Source: JAISXK01 sp031549625 (GTDB lineage Bacteria; Bacillota; Clostridia; Christensenellales; CAG-138). Taken from it: DNA of 26,810 nucleotides. The position numbers were made by a program, and so were the translations under genes. Below, in pieces: positions 14,080 to 21,781 of this stretch (its first letter is position 1; each line of letters begins with the position of its first letter). Below the pieces are notes generated by a model, which did not search any database, was not told where the DNA came from, and saw nothing but the letters and a program-made list of their open reading frames with translations. The stretch is taken from positions 1 to 26,810 of the forward strand of contig JAVBPK010000043.1 in assembly GCA_031549625.1 (NCBI GenBank). The letters run 5' to 3'.

Positions 14080-15657
14080 ATGCCATATTCAGTATTTGTC
14101 ATTACAAACTTGAATAAGGTGTTTAATAAAATTAAGCACGCTCTTTTCGAATGTTCCGAAACCTTCAAGATCATAGGGCAGTCAGCCAATACAATTGTAG
14201 GCAAATCGCTCATTGAGGAATTGTCTCCGCAAATAGTGATCATCCGCCAAAATATGAGTTTTTGGAGCGGGCTCAATTTGCTGCAGGAAGGCAGGGCGAC
14301 GGATTACGAGACACAGTTTATTTTGCTGATCGACGACGACAATATACAGGAGTACCAGCATGTTCAGCATGGGAAAATAAGCGCTGTTTTGCCGGAATAT
14401 TCTTTTACAATGACCGATTTGATTGAGGCGCTTAAAAAAGCCGGCAGCGACTGGGAACGGAATTGTTCGGAAAAAAATTATCCCAATAAAGGCTTTGCCA
14501 TTGGGAAGGCCCCTTTGCTTTCTGAAATTGTCAATGGATTATTGCCAGCGCTGGACTCACCGTACATTACAGATGATTTTCAAAATATCATATTTGTACA
14601 GCCATCAGATTTGGTTTGGGTTGCAGTCGCATCTCCGGAGAGTTGCTTTCATGAGTCTTTTTACCAGTATTATTCCAAATTGCCGGCGCTGTTTTCAAAG
14701 CTTTACCAAGCGCTAAACAAATATGCGGATACGTTGGCCTGTATATGGCAGGAGAAGAATCTATGCATCATCATGAAGGGGGACGCCGCGTTAGAAGACG
14801 CGGAATGGGCGGGCATTCATTCTCAAATCAATGCGGTAATGGATTCGTTGGAACTGCCGCATTTTGTGCTGGAGGTCTTCTCAAGCCGGGTTGGAATATT
14901 AGATATTTACGAAGCGTGTAAAAAATTAAAGAAGCTAAATGAATATCGTTTTTTTGTCAGCGACATTCCGATTTTGAAGTGGGAATGGATTGCGCAAAAT
15001 AAAGGAACATTTGAACGCGAGGAAATCGTGGATAAGATTAATAGCTTGTCAGTAGCTGTTAACAGGCAGGACGAGAGGTGTCTTTATAAAGCGATCGATG
15101 AGCTCTATTCCGCCATTTCAAAAACATTGTCATTCGAAGTGTTTTCGCTCGCATGGACACATTTACTGTTTCAATACAATTATCTTGTAGAAATCTATAA
15201 CCTGACAGAGGGTAAATATATATCGGAGGTGCTTCACAGCTCGTTTCACAGTCTTCAGCAATATCGGCAATTGTCAATCGATATCTTCGACCGATTGATA
15301 CAAAACATAAAAAGTTCCAGCCAGAATAAGCATCCGGTTATACAAAGTGCCGTTTCCTATATCAAAGACAATCTGTCTCAAGATATTACTCTAAGCGCCA
15401 TAGCGAAGGAAGTTTTTGTAAGCACAGCATATTTGAGCAGGCTATTTAAGCAAAAAACCGGACTAGGATTTGCTGAATACGTTAACCAGATCAGAATCAA
15501 CGAGATAAAAAAACTGCTGGGAACGAATGCCAAAATCTCTGATATTGGTCCGATGGTGGGCATAAGCAACACAAAGTATATGAGTCAGCTTTTTAGAAAG
15601 CATGAGGGGATGTCTCCTTCGCAATTTAGAAAGCAGATAAAGCGCGAGGTATTATGA
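14080..15657 (+). CDS. YesN/AraC-like regulator with a degenerate receiver domain
   Basis: 525 residues from the ATG at 14080. The frame is open from an ATG at 13969, but that codon lies between the -35 and -10 of a perfect promoter and has no binding site; 14080 begins exactly at a receiver-like strand (PYSVFVITN). Its own ribosome site is poor, which is a caveat. Residues 1-120 look like a response-regulator receiver, but the acidic pocket is missing (VITNLNK instead of VDDE) and the phospho-Asp position in IVIIRQNM is Arg56. The middle (about 130-400) is not recognised. Residues about 418-525 form an AraC-type double helix-turn-helix (ITLSAIAKEVFVSTAYLSRLF; ISDIGPMVGISNTKYMSQLF). The gene is AT-rich and overlaps the next by ATGA. 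It probably controls the dehydrogenase/transketolase cluster. Confidence 0.8.
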   Translation: MPYSVFVITNLNKVFNKIKHALFECSETFKIIGQSANTIVGKSLIEELSPQIVIIRQNMSFWSGLNLLQEGRATDYETQFILLIDDDNIQEYQHVQHGKISAVLPEYSFTMTDLIEALKKAGSDWERNCSEKNYPNKGFAIGKAPLLSEIVNGLLPALDSPYITDDFQNIIFVQPSDLVWVAVASPESCFHESFYQYYSKLPALFSKLYQALNKYADTLACIWQEKNLCIIMKGDAALEDAEWAGIHSQINAVMDSLELPHFVLEVFSSRVGILDIYEACKKLKKLNEYRFFVSDIPILKWEWIAQNKGTFEREEIVDKINSLSVAVNRQDERCLYKAIDELYSAISKTLSFEVFSLAWTHLLFQYNYLVEIYNLTEGKYISEVLHSSFHSLQQYRQLSIDIFDRLIQNIKSSSQNKHPVIQSAVSYIKDNLSQDITLSAIAKEVFVSTAYLSRLFKQKTGLGFAEYVNQIRINEIKKLLGTNAKISDIGPMVGISNTKYMSQLFRKHEGMSPSQFRKQIKREVL

Positions 15658-16673
15658 GGGCAGTTTGCTTAGATAAACGCGGAAATATTTTGCTTAAAGA
15701 ATTTGCAATGCCCGAGATAACGCAGCCGGATGACGTTATCGTTAGGATTGCGTATTCGTCCATTTGCGGTTTTGACATGATGATGGTAAAGGGCGACGCG
15801 AGTCGTCCGATTAACGGAAGATTTGGGCACGAGGCCTCGGGCATTATCGTAGAGGTCGGTTCCGCTGTAGATCCAGATATGCTGCAGGTGAACGACAGAG
15901 TAGCTCTGGATTTTCGAAGCGTATGCGACACTTGCGACGATTGCAGGAACGGCAATAGTACGTATTGCGGCCAGGCGCATACGACGATGGATTTTATGGC
16001 TGAATACACGATTGTGAAGCCGAAGCAGCTTTATAAACTGCCCAAGGATGTTTCGTTGAAGGAGGGCTGCCTTAGCGAACCAGTGATGATGTGCCAGTAT
16101 GGCCTGCGCAAAGCGAATGTTCCGAATGCCGGATCGGTGCTTCTGCTTGGATGCGGCGCGATGGGTTCGATCATGTTAAAATTGGCTCAATTTTCTCCCG
16201 CGGCCAAGATTGTGGTAGCGGAGCCTGTTGCAAGCAAGCGTGAGCTGGCCAAAAGGTTAGGCGCGCATGAGGTTATAAATCCGGCTGACAAAAACGCTTT
16301 CGAAGCGATGATGGAAGCGGCAAACGGCGAAGGGTTTCATAGCGTTATCGAAATTTCGGGCGATCAAAAGAGCGCGCGATCCGTTTTTCAATTGGTAAGA
16401 AGGGGTGGTAGTTGCGTTTTCTTTGGATTGTACGGGATGAATTTTGAGATTGGCATCAATTTATTTCAATTGTATTGGAAAAACGCCTCAATCCATGCGG
16501 TATATGTTCCGTCAAACGGCTTCGCTTCTGCCGTGAAACTATTGCCAAGACTGCAGATCGGCGACGTGATAACCGGGCTGTTTCCCTACGATAAATGTGA
16601 GGATGCTTTTGCGGCTAAGGCTTCCGGTCAGCATGCAAAGGTTATGCTACAATGGATTGAAGACCAGGTATAG
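15654..16673 (+). CDS. Zinc-dependent medium-chain dehydrogenase 1 (polyol dehydrogenase-like)
   Basis: 339 residues, MDR superfamily. Catalytic zinc ligands Cys38 (SSICGFD), His59 and Glu60 (GHEASG); structural zinc Cys91, 94, 97 and 105; Rossmann motif LGCGAMGSI. The start overlaps the stop of the regulator gene (ATGA), so the two are translationally coupled. Family members such as sorbitol, threonine and butanediol dehydrogenases oxidise a secondary alcohol next to a hydroxyl with NAD(P). The C-terminal segment (NLFQLYWKNASI) is shared with the dehydrogenases at 16957 and 20669, so the three form one subfamily. Substrate not readable. Confidence 0.9.
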   Translation: MRAVCLDKRGNILLKEFAMPEITQPDDVIVRIAYSSICGFDMMMVKGDASRPINGRFGHEASGIIVEVGSAVDPDMLQVNDRVALDFRSVCDTCDDCRNGNSTYCGQAHTTMDFMAEYTIVKPKQLYKLPKDVSLKEGCLSEPVMMCQYGLRKANVPNAGSVLLLGCGAMGSIMLKLAQFSPAAKIVVAEPVASKRELAKRLGAHEVINPADKNAFEAMMEAANGEGFHSVIEISGDQKSARSVFQLVRRGGSCVFFGLYGMNFEIGINLFQLYWKNASIHAVYVPSNGFASAVKLLPRLQIGDVITGLFPYDKCEDAFAAKASGQHAKVMLQWIEDQV

Positions 16674-16746
16674 CCGCGTGGCATCATCTGCTGCATATTG
16701 TTTGAGTAAAGGTTCCAGCGTAATTTGTTCTTGCACTTAAAGTAAA

Positions 16747-16769
16747 GGCCGCACCAGTGCGGTCTTATT
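16747..16769 (+). terminator. Terminator after dehydrogenase 1
   Basis: Seven- to eight-base stem GGCCGCAC/GTGCGGTC (16747-16754 with 16757-16764, one G-U pair, innermost pair opens to give a loop) followed by TTATTC. It separates the regulator/dehydrogenase transcript from the following genes. Confidence 0.65.
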
Positions 16770-16907
16770 CTATGTCAAAATATCAATATATATCAAAATT
16801 TCAAACCTATAGTGAGAGCCTTATGACCAATCGAATAAAAAATGACAAAATATATAACCATAATGATAGATTTTCTAAGTCGCTTTTTTCGCATACTTTC
16901 ATTAAAA

Positions 16908-16936
16908 TTGAACAATAAGATTTCACACTTAACAAT
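16908..16936 (+). promoter_or_regulatory. Possible promoter of the dehydrogenase/transketolase operon
   Basis: TTGAAC (16908-16913), 17-bp spacer, AACAAT (16931-16936), in AT-rich DNA just before the gene at 16957. The -10 is poor, as expected for a promoter needing an activator such as the AraC-type protein upstream. The downstream -10 leaves only about 14 nt of leader. Confidence 0.3.
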
Positions 16937-16956
16937 TAAATAGTGGGGAGGCAAAT

Positions 16957-17982
16957 ATGAAAGCACTCGTATACACTGCTCCTTCGAAATGTGAGCTAAG
17001 AGATGTCGACGAGCCGACGATCAATATTCCCGATGGAATTAAAGTGCGCATCGACTATTGTGCTTTTTGCGCAACCGATGTACATATCGTCACAATGGGA
17101 CTGTATGGCATTAAGCCCCCTTGGATAATGGGGCACGAGAGCTGTGGAACAATCGTTGATCTTACCGATGCTGCCGCGAAATACGGATATAAGGTTGGCG
17201 ACAAAGTAGTGCTCAATATGATGGGGCCTTGCGGCTACTGCGAACAATGCAAGCGTGGAAACGACAATATTTGCACCAATAAATACAAAACATCGGTCGG
17301 ATTTACAGAGTATGCGGTGGTACGCCCTAATATGCTGTTTAAGATACCTGAAAACAGCGGAATCGATACGATGTATTATTGTCTGGCTGAACCGACGGTA
17401 TCTGCCATGGACGGCATCGATCTAGCGGATATAAAAATAGGAGATTCTGTCGCTATTTCCGGAGTGGGCAGCATTGGCAGCATTTTATTGAACTTGATTC
17501 TGCTCAGGGGTGGAACAAAAGTGACGGCGATCGATCCGGTTCCGGAAAAACGAGCATTGGCTCTAAAGCTCGGTGCGCAGCATGTTATAGACCCATTTTC
17601 AGAGAATCTGCATGAGCGTGCAATGGAAATCACCGATGGGCGGGGTTTCGATGTGATATTCGATGCGGCAGGGGTTCCCAGCGCCGCTCCGCCCTTGCTC
17701 AAGATGATTGCTTACCGCGGAAAGGTTGTCTATTTTGCCGTATTTCCGATGGATTACGAATTGCCAGTAAACCTGTTTCAGCTCTATCTGAAAGAGGCGC
17801 GGATCCAGACGGTTTTTACAACCATTTATAATTATCCACGTGTAATCGATTTAATCCCGCGCATGCAGCTGGATAAAATCGTTACGAAAGTACTGCCGTT
17901 GAGCAAGGCGGAAGAGGCGTTCGATTTATTCCTCGAATCAAAGAACAATAAAATCCTCATCAAATGTTCTGATTATGAATGA
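16957..17982 (+). CDS. Zinc-dependent medium-chain dehydrogenase 2 (polyol dehydrogenase-like)
   Basis: 341 residues. Catalytic zinc ligands Cys38 (AFCATD), His60 and Glu61 (GHESCG); structural zinc Cys92, 95, 98 and 106; Rossmann motif SGVGSIGSI. GGGAGG 8 nt before the ATG. It shares NLFQLYLKEARI and the EAFDLF ending with the other two dehydrogenases in the cluster, which suggests duplication and specialisation for successive redox steps or for epimerisation by oxidation and reduction. First gene of a run of six closely spaced genes ending at 23203. Confidence 0.9.
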   Translation: MKALVYTAPSKCELRDVDEPTINIPDGIKVRIDYCAFCATDVHIVTMGLYGIKPPWIMGHESCGTIVDLTDAAAKYGYKVGDKVVLNMMGPCGYCEQCKRGNDNICTNKYKTSVGFTEYAVVRPNMLFKIPENSGIDTMYYCLAEPTVSAMDGIDLADIKIGDSVAISGVGSIGSILLNLILLRGGTKVTAIDPVPEKRALALKLGAQHVIDPFSENLHERAMEITDGRGFDVIFDAAGVPSAAPPLLKMIAYRGKVVYFAVFPMDYELPVNLFQLYLKEARIQTVFTTIYNYPRVIDLIPRMQLDKIVTKVLPLSKAEEAFDLFLESKNNKILIKCSDYE

Positions 17983-18012
17983 TAAAGGCTTTGCAGAGAA
18001 GGAGGTAGAAAG

Positions 18013-18864
18013 ATGCCGGAAACTTCATTGATAATGCAACTGGAGAAGCAAGCGCTTGAGACACGAAAGAACGTGCTCAAACTGGCGACAAAAACCATGA
18101 TACATGTTGGGGGAGACCTGTCCGTGGCAGATGTCATGACGGTACTGTGGACGTACAAGATGAAATATGATCCGGCGGTGCCGAAAATGCCGGACAGGGA
18201 CCGGTTCGTATTATCCAAAGGGCATGCGTCGCTCGTCACTTCGCTAAGTCAGGCTGCCATAGGTTGCTATACGGTTGAAGAGATATTTGCGGAGTATGCG
18301 CAGGATAACGGCAGGTTTGCCATGCATTCGTGCAATCTAATCAACCCGCATGTTGAGGTTTCGACGGGCTCGCTCGGGCATGGGCTGCCGATAGCCTGTG
18401 GGGTGGCCGCCGCACTAAAAATGAACAAATCGCCCAGCCGGGTTTATGTGGTGATGGGTGACGGCGAAATAAACGAGGGAAGTATGTGGGAAGCGTTTAT
18501 GTCGGCGTGTCAGTTTAAGCTGGGCAATCTCGTCGGGGTGGTAGACAAGAATCGGCTTTCCTTTGATGGGAAAACCACGGAGATTATGAATATCGACCCG
18601 CTTGGTGAGCGGTTAAGGAACTTCGGCTGGAATGTGCTTGAAATTGACGGGCATGATATCGGAGAGATTATCGGTGCTTTTGAGGTGTTGCCTCCTGTGC
18701 AGAGCGATATTCCCACCATGATAATCGCCAACACGGTTAAGGGCAAAGGCGTGAGCTTTATGGAAAATGAGCCAAGTTGGCATGCCGGGCTACTGGACGA
18801 CGACACGTACAAAAAGGTAGTGGATGAACTGGACGCTGCGTTTGCGGCTAAATGGGGGGTATAG
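18013..18864 (+). CDS. Transketolase, N-terminal (thiamine-diphosphate) subunit
   Basis: 283 residues, the length of the N-half in split transketolases. HVGGDLS (31-37), SKGHAS (68-73) and STGSLGHGLP (117-126) are classical; the thiamine-diphosphate/metal motif is GDGEINEG (149-156) through DKN (178-180). GGAGG 8 nt before the ATG. It works with the C-terminal subunit that begins 2 bp after its stop. Transketolases move a two-carbon ketol unit between sugars; within this cluster it probably cleaves a ketose made by the dehydrogenases. Confidence 0.93.
   Translation: MPETSLIMQLEKQALETRKNVLKLATKTMIHVGGDLSVADVMTVLWTYKMKYDPAVPKMPDRDRFVLSKGHASLVTSLSQAAIGCYTVEEIFAEYAQDNGRFAMHSCNLINPHVEVSTGSLGHGLPIACGVAAALKMNKSPSRVYVVMGDGEINEGSMWEAFMSACQFKLGNLVGVVDKNRLSFDGKTTEIMNIDPLGERLRNFGWNVLEIDGHDIGEIIGAFEVLPPVQSDIPTMIIANTVKGKGVSFMENEPSWHAGLLDDDTYKKVVDELDAAFAAKWGV
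18854..18859 (+). promoter_or_regulatory. Ribosome binding site deciding the start at 18867
   Basis: GGGGGG inside the last codons of the N-subunit gene, 7 nt before the ATG at 18867. The in-frame ATG at 18852 would overlap the previous gene and sits before this site, so 18867 is preferred. Confidence 0.55.
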
Positions 18865-18866
18865 AT

Positions 18867-19820
18867 ATGGGAATGACCATGAGCGCAGGGCAAATAATCA
18901 AAGCGGCAAGAGACGTAGCTGGAGCGTATCTAGTTGAATTGGGAACAAAATGCGAGAAGGTTGTCGTCGTAACGGCTGACGTGGCCAATTCATCTAGAAT
19001 TATCGGGTTTAGGGAAAAATTTGCAGACAGGACCTTTAACACCGGAATTGCCGAGCAGAATGCAGTGAGCATGGCGGCGGGTCTTGCCCATGAGGGCTTC
19101 ATTCCTTTCGTGTTTTCATTTTCACCCTTCCTATCTATGCGGGCATGTGAACAAATCCGATCAGATGTATGCTATGGCAATCTGCCGGTGAGGTTCATTG
19201 GCAGCAACGGAGGCTATTCGGCAGGCGTAATGGGTGCCACTCATTGCGGGCTTGAAGATGTCGGAATCACTGCCTGTATGGCCAATATGTGCGTAGTAGA
19301 GGTAGGGGATCCATTTCAGGTTGTAAAGGTTTTGGAAGCAAGCATGAATTGGCCGGGTCCGATTTACATACGCCTCGGACGGGAAGCAAAGCAGGCGCTT
19401 TACCCGGAAGGAACTCCTTACGAGATCGGCAAGGCGATCATTGCAAATGAGGGAGACGATGGAGCGATCATTGCCGCAGGGGTTACGGTGTATCATGCGT
19501 TGAATGCTGCCAAGAAGATAAAAGAAGAATGCGGTGCCGATATCAGGGTAGTCGATATGCATACGATTAAGCCATTGGATAAAGCTGCAGTTCTTGCGGC
19601 TGCGAAAACCGGGCGGATTGTGATAGCGCATGATCACAACATTATCGGCGGGTTGGGATCCCACGTATCGATGGTTTTGGCGGAAGCGGGAATCTGTTGC
19701 AAAGTAAAAATTCTGGGGGCACCAAATCAATTCGTGCCTATCGCAACGGCAGATTACCTTTATCGCCTGAACGAATACGACGCGGAGGGCATTGAGAAAA
19801 ACATGCGGTCGCTGCTCTAA
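18867..19820 (+). CDS. Transketolase, C-terminal (pyrimidine-binding) subunit
   Basis: 317 residues. GIAEQNAVSMAAGLA (60-74) holds the catalytic Glu63 that activates the thiamine cofactor; a transketolase C-terminal domain follows from about 190 (VRVVDMHTIKPLD-like, AHDHNIIGGLGSHV). It starts 2 bp after the N-subunit stop, so the two subunits are made together in equal amounts. An upstream in-frame ATG at 18852 is less likely because the binding site GGGGGG lies between. The nearest biochemical precedents for split enzymes include both housekeeping pentose-phosphate enzymes and dedicated catabolic ones; the surroundings favour the latter. Confidence 0.92.
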   Translation: MGMTMSAGQIIKAARDVAGAYLVELGTKCEKVVVVTADVANSSRIIGFREKFADRTFNTGIAEQNAVSMAAGLAHEGFIPFVFSFSPFLSMRACEQIRSDVCYGNLPVRFIGSNGGYSAGVMGATHCGLEDVGITACMANMCVVEVGDPFQVVKVLEASMNWPGPIYIRLGREAKQALYPEGTPYEIGKAIIANEGDDGAIIAAGVTVYHALNAAKKIKEECGADIRVVDMHTIKPLDKAAVLAAAKTGRIVIAHDHNIIGGLGSHVSMVLAEAGICCKVKILGAPNQFVPIATADYLYRLNEYDAEGIEKNMRSLL

Positions 19821-19835
19821 AAAAGGAGGGAAGGT

Positions 19836-20645
19836 ATGTCATCAGTAGTTGGAATAGATCAGCTTCAATCGATTAAGATCAGGCTGGATTTTTGTGGAAA
19901 AAAAGCTTTGGTGACCGGTGCGGCGGGAGGGATTGGCCGTTCGACCTCCGCTGCTATCGCAGAACTGGGCGCCGATGTTGCGCTAGTAGATATCAATGTA
20001 GAGGCCGCAAAAACGAACGCGGACTATCTTAGCAGGAAGTATGGTGTCAAGGCCATAGCCGTTCAGGCGGATGTATCAGATCCGTCAGGTGTGAAAGAAA
20101 TGATGGCGGCCATCCTGCGTGAATTTGGATCGGTCGATTTGGTGCACAGCAATGCGGGCGTCATTGTCTCGGGAGACAATGGTGATCTTCCATATGAAAA
20201 GTGGAAGCGGCTGTTGGACATCAATCTAAACGGAATGTTTCTGGTGAATCAGGCCGTCGCGCTTTGGATGCGGGATAACAAACGGACAGGAGCCGTCGTC
20301 AATACCGCATCCATGTCCGGGCATATCATCAATCGTACCAAGAACCGCCACATGGTCGCATACGCTGCTTCAAAGGCAGGGGTAGCGCATCTGACGAAGG
20401 GTTTTGCTGCGGATTTTGCCAAGGCAGGTATCCGTTTTAACAGCATAAGCCCCGGGTACATGCTTTCGGGGATACATGATGCGATTCCGCAGGAACTTCT
20501 GGACGTGCTCGCTCAGGATGTGCCTTTGGGCCGCTTTGGCACAATGGATGAAATCGGAGGCGCAGTTGTCTTTCTGCTATCCGATTTGGCAACGTATATT
20601 ACAGGTGCGGATCTTTTGGTAGATGGCGGATACACGATCTGGTAA
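19836..20645 (+). CDS. Short-chain dehydrogenase/reductase (SDR), polyol/ketose type
   Basis: 269 residues, classical SDR. Cofactor motif TGAAGGIG (27-34), Asp52 after strand 2 (favours NAD), NAG at 106-108, Asn130, Ser159/161, Tyr176 and Lys180 (YAASK). AAAGGAGGG precedes the ATG at 19836. The active-site loop after the serine is a few residues longer than usual (IINRTKNRHMVAYAASK). C-terminal LLVDGGYTIW is typical of sorbose/xylitol-type SDRs. It lies between the transketolase and dehydrogenase 3 genes and probably interconverts a ketose and polyol. Confidence 0.9.
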   Translation: MSSVVGIDQLQSIKIRLDFCGKKALVTGAAGGIGRSTSAAIAELGADVALVDINVEAAKTNADYLSRKYGVKAIAVQADVSDPSGVKEMMAAILREFGSVDLVHSNAGVIVSGDNGDLPYEKWKRLLDINLNGMFLVNQAVALWMRDNKRTGAVVNTASMSGHIINRTKNRHMVAYAASKAGVAHLTKGFAADFAKAGIRFNSISPGYMLSGIHDAIPQELLDVLAQDVPLGRFGTMDEIGGAVVFLLSDLATYITGADLLVDGGYTIW

Positions 20646-20653
20646 GTATGTTT

Positions 20654-20660
20654 GAGGAGG
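20654..20660 (+). promoter_or_regulatory. Ribosome binding site deciding the start at 20669
   Basis: GAGGAGG with an 8-nt spacer to the ATG at 20669. The in-frame ATG at 20648 would place this site inside the coding region. Confidence 0.75.
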
Positions 20661-20668
20661 CGTTTTAT

Positions 20669-21727
20669 ATGAAGTCGTTGCGATTGATGTCACTCGGCGA
20701 TCCGGCAAAGGGGACTTATGGCGAACTTGCTTTATTAGATGTGCCAAAACCAGAGCCGGGGGATGAAGAGGTTTTAGTCAAAGTAGCCTATTCCTCGATT
20801 TGCGGTTCCGATCCGCATATTATCAAAGGCGAAGTAGGAGAGCTTAGGCCGATCATTGAAAAGAGGCTTCCGCTGCCAATGGGGCATGAGCTTTCCGGGG
20901 TAGTTGAAAAAGCAGGCAAAAAAGCGGAAAAGTATGGCATCAAAGCGGGAGACAGGGTTACATTAAACTTTTCGCAATTTTGCAATACGTGCTATTTCTG
21001 CAGAACCGGCAGAGAGAATCTATGTAAATCCAAAAATAACCATTTGGATGCGATGAGCGAGTATGTTTGTTGGCATATGTCACAAGTACACAAAATCCCC
21101 GATCAGGTCTCACTCCTAGACGCTTCGCAAACAGAACCTTTGTCAATTGCCCTGAATTGCGTTCGTTCGGCAAATGTGACTGTCGGCAGCCGGGTTGCGG
21201 TTTTCGGTGCGGGCGCAATAGGGCTCATGGCCGTTCAGGGTGCCAGGCTTGCGGGTGCGTCGCTGGTCGTGGCCTTTGATATTGTGCCGGAAAAACTATC
21301 TATCGCAATAAAAACGGGTGCAGACTACGCGTTAAACACGAAAGAAGAACATTGGGAAAAAAAGGCAATGGAGTTGACGGAAGGTCTCGGCTTCGACTCG
21401 GTCGTTGAGGTAAGCGGTTCTCCGCTGGCGGCGGGAAGCGTTCTGGATTTGATGACTCCAGATGGATATGCCTGCTTTGGGGCCATGTATCCACCGGAGT
21501 TCAACCTGCCGGTAAACCTGTTTGCGCATATGTACTACAGGCAGAAGCATATCACCGGGATCAACTGCTCGGCAGACTTTTTTCCACAAACGCTCTCAAT
21601 GGTGAAACGGATTGATTTTAAACCCCTCATACAAAAAATTTATAAACTCGACGACTATGAACAAGCGTACAAAGATCAGTTCAGCGGTAAATTTGCAAAA
21701 ATAGTGTTTGAGATTGGAGGGGAGTAA
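20669..21727 (+). CDS. Zinc-dependent medium-chain dehydrogenase 3 (polyol dehydrogenase-like)
   Basis: 352 residues from the ATG at 20669, chosen for its GAGGAGG site. Catalytic zinc ligands Cys45 (SSICGSD), His73 and Glu74 (GHELSG); structural zinc Cys105, 108, 111 and 119; Rossmann motif FGAGAIGLM. Compared with dehydrogenases 1 and 2 it has an insertion after the first zinc motif (GELRPIIEKRLPLP), which may enlarge the substrate site. The shared NLPVNLFAHMYY segment shows common descent. Close to sorbitol/butanediol dehydrogenase-type MDRs in general layout; substrate unknown. Confidence 0.9.
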   Translation: MKSLRLMSLGDPAKGTYGELALLDVPKPEPGDEEVLVKVAYSSICGSDPHIIKGEVGELRPIIEKRLPLPMGHELSGVVEKAGKKAEKYGIKAGDRVTLNFSQFCNTCYFCRTGRENLCKSKNNHLDAMSEYVCWHMSQVHKIPDQVSLLDASQTEPLSIALNCVRSANVTVGSRVAVFGAGAIGLMAVQGARLAGASLVVAFDIVPEKLSIAIKTGADYALNTKEEHWEKKAMELTEGLGFDSVVEVSGSPLAAGSVLDLMTPDGYACFGAMYPPEFNLPVNLFAHMYYRQKHITGINCSADFFPQTLSMVKRIDFKPLIQKIYKLDDYEQAYKDQFSGKFAKIVFEIGGE

Positions 21728-21781
21728 ATTTATCAGGGCCATGGATTGATACATAATAATTATAGGAGGTAAAGAACGGAA

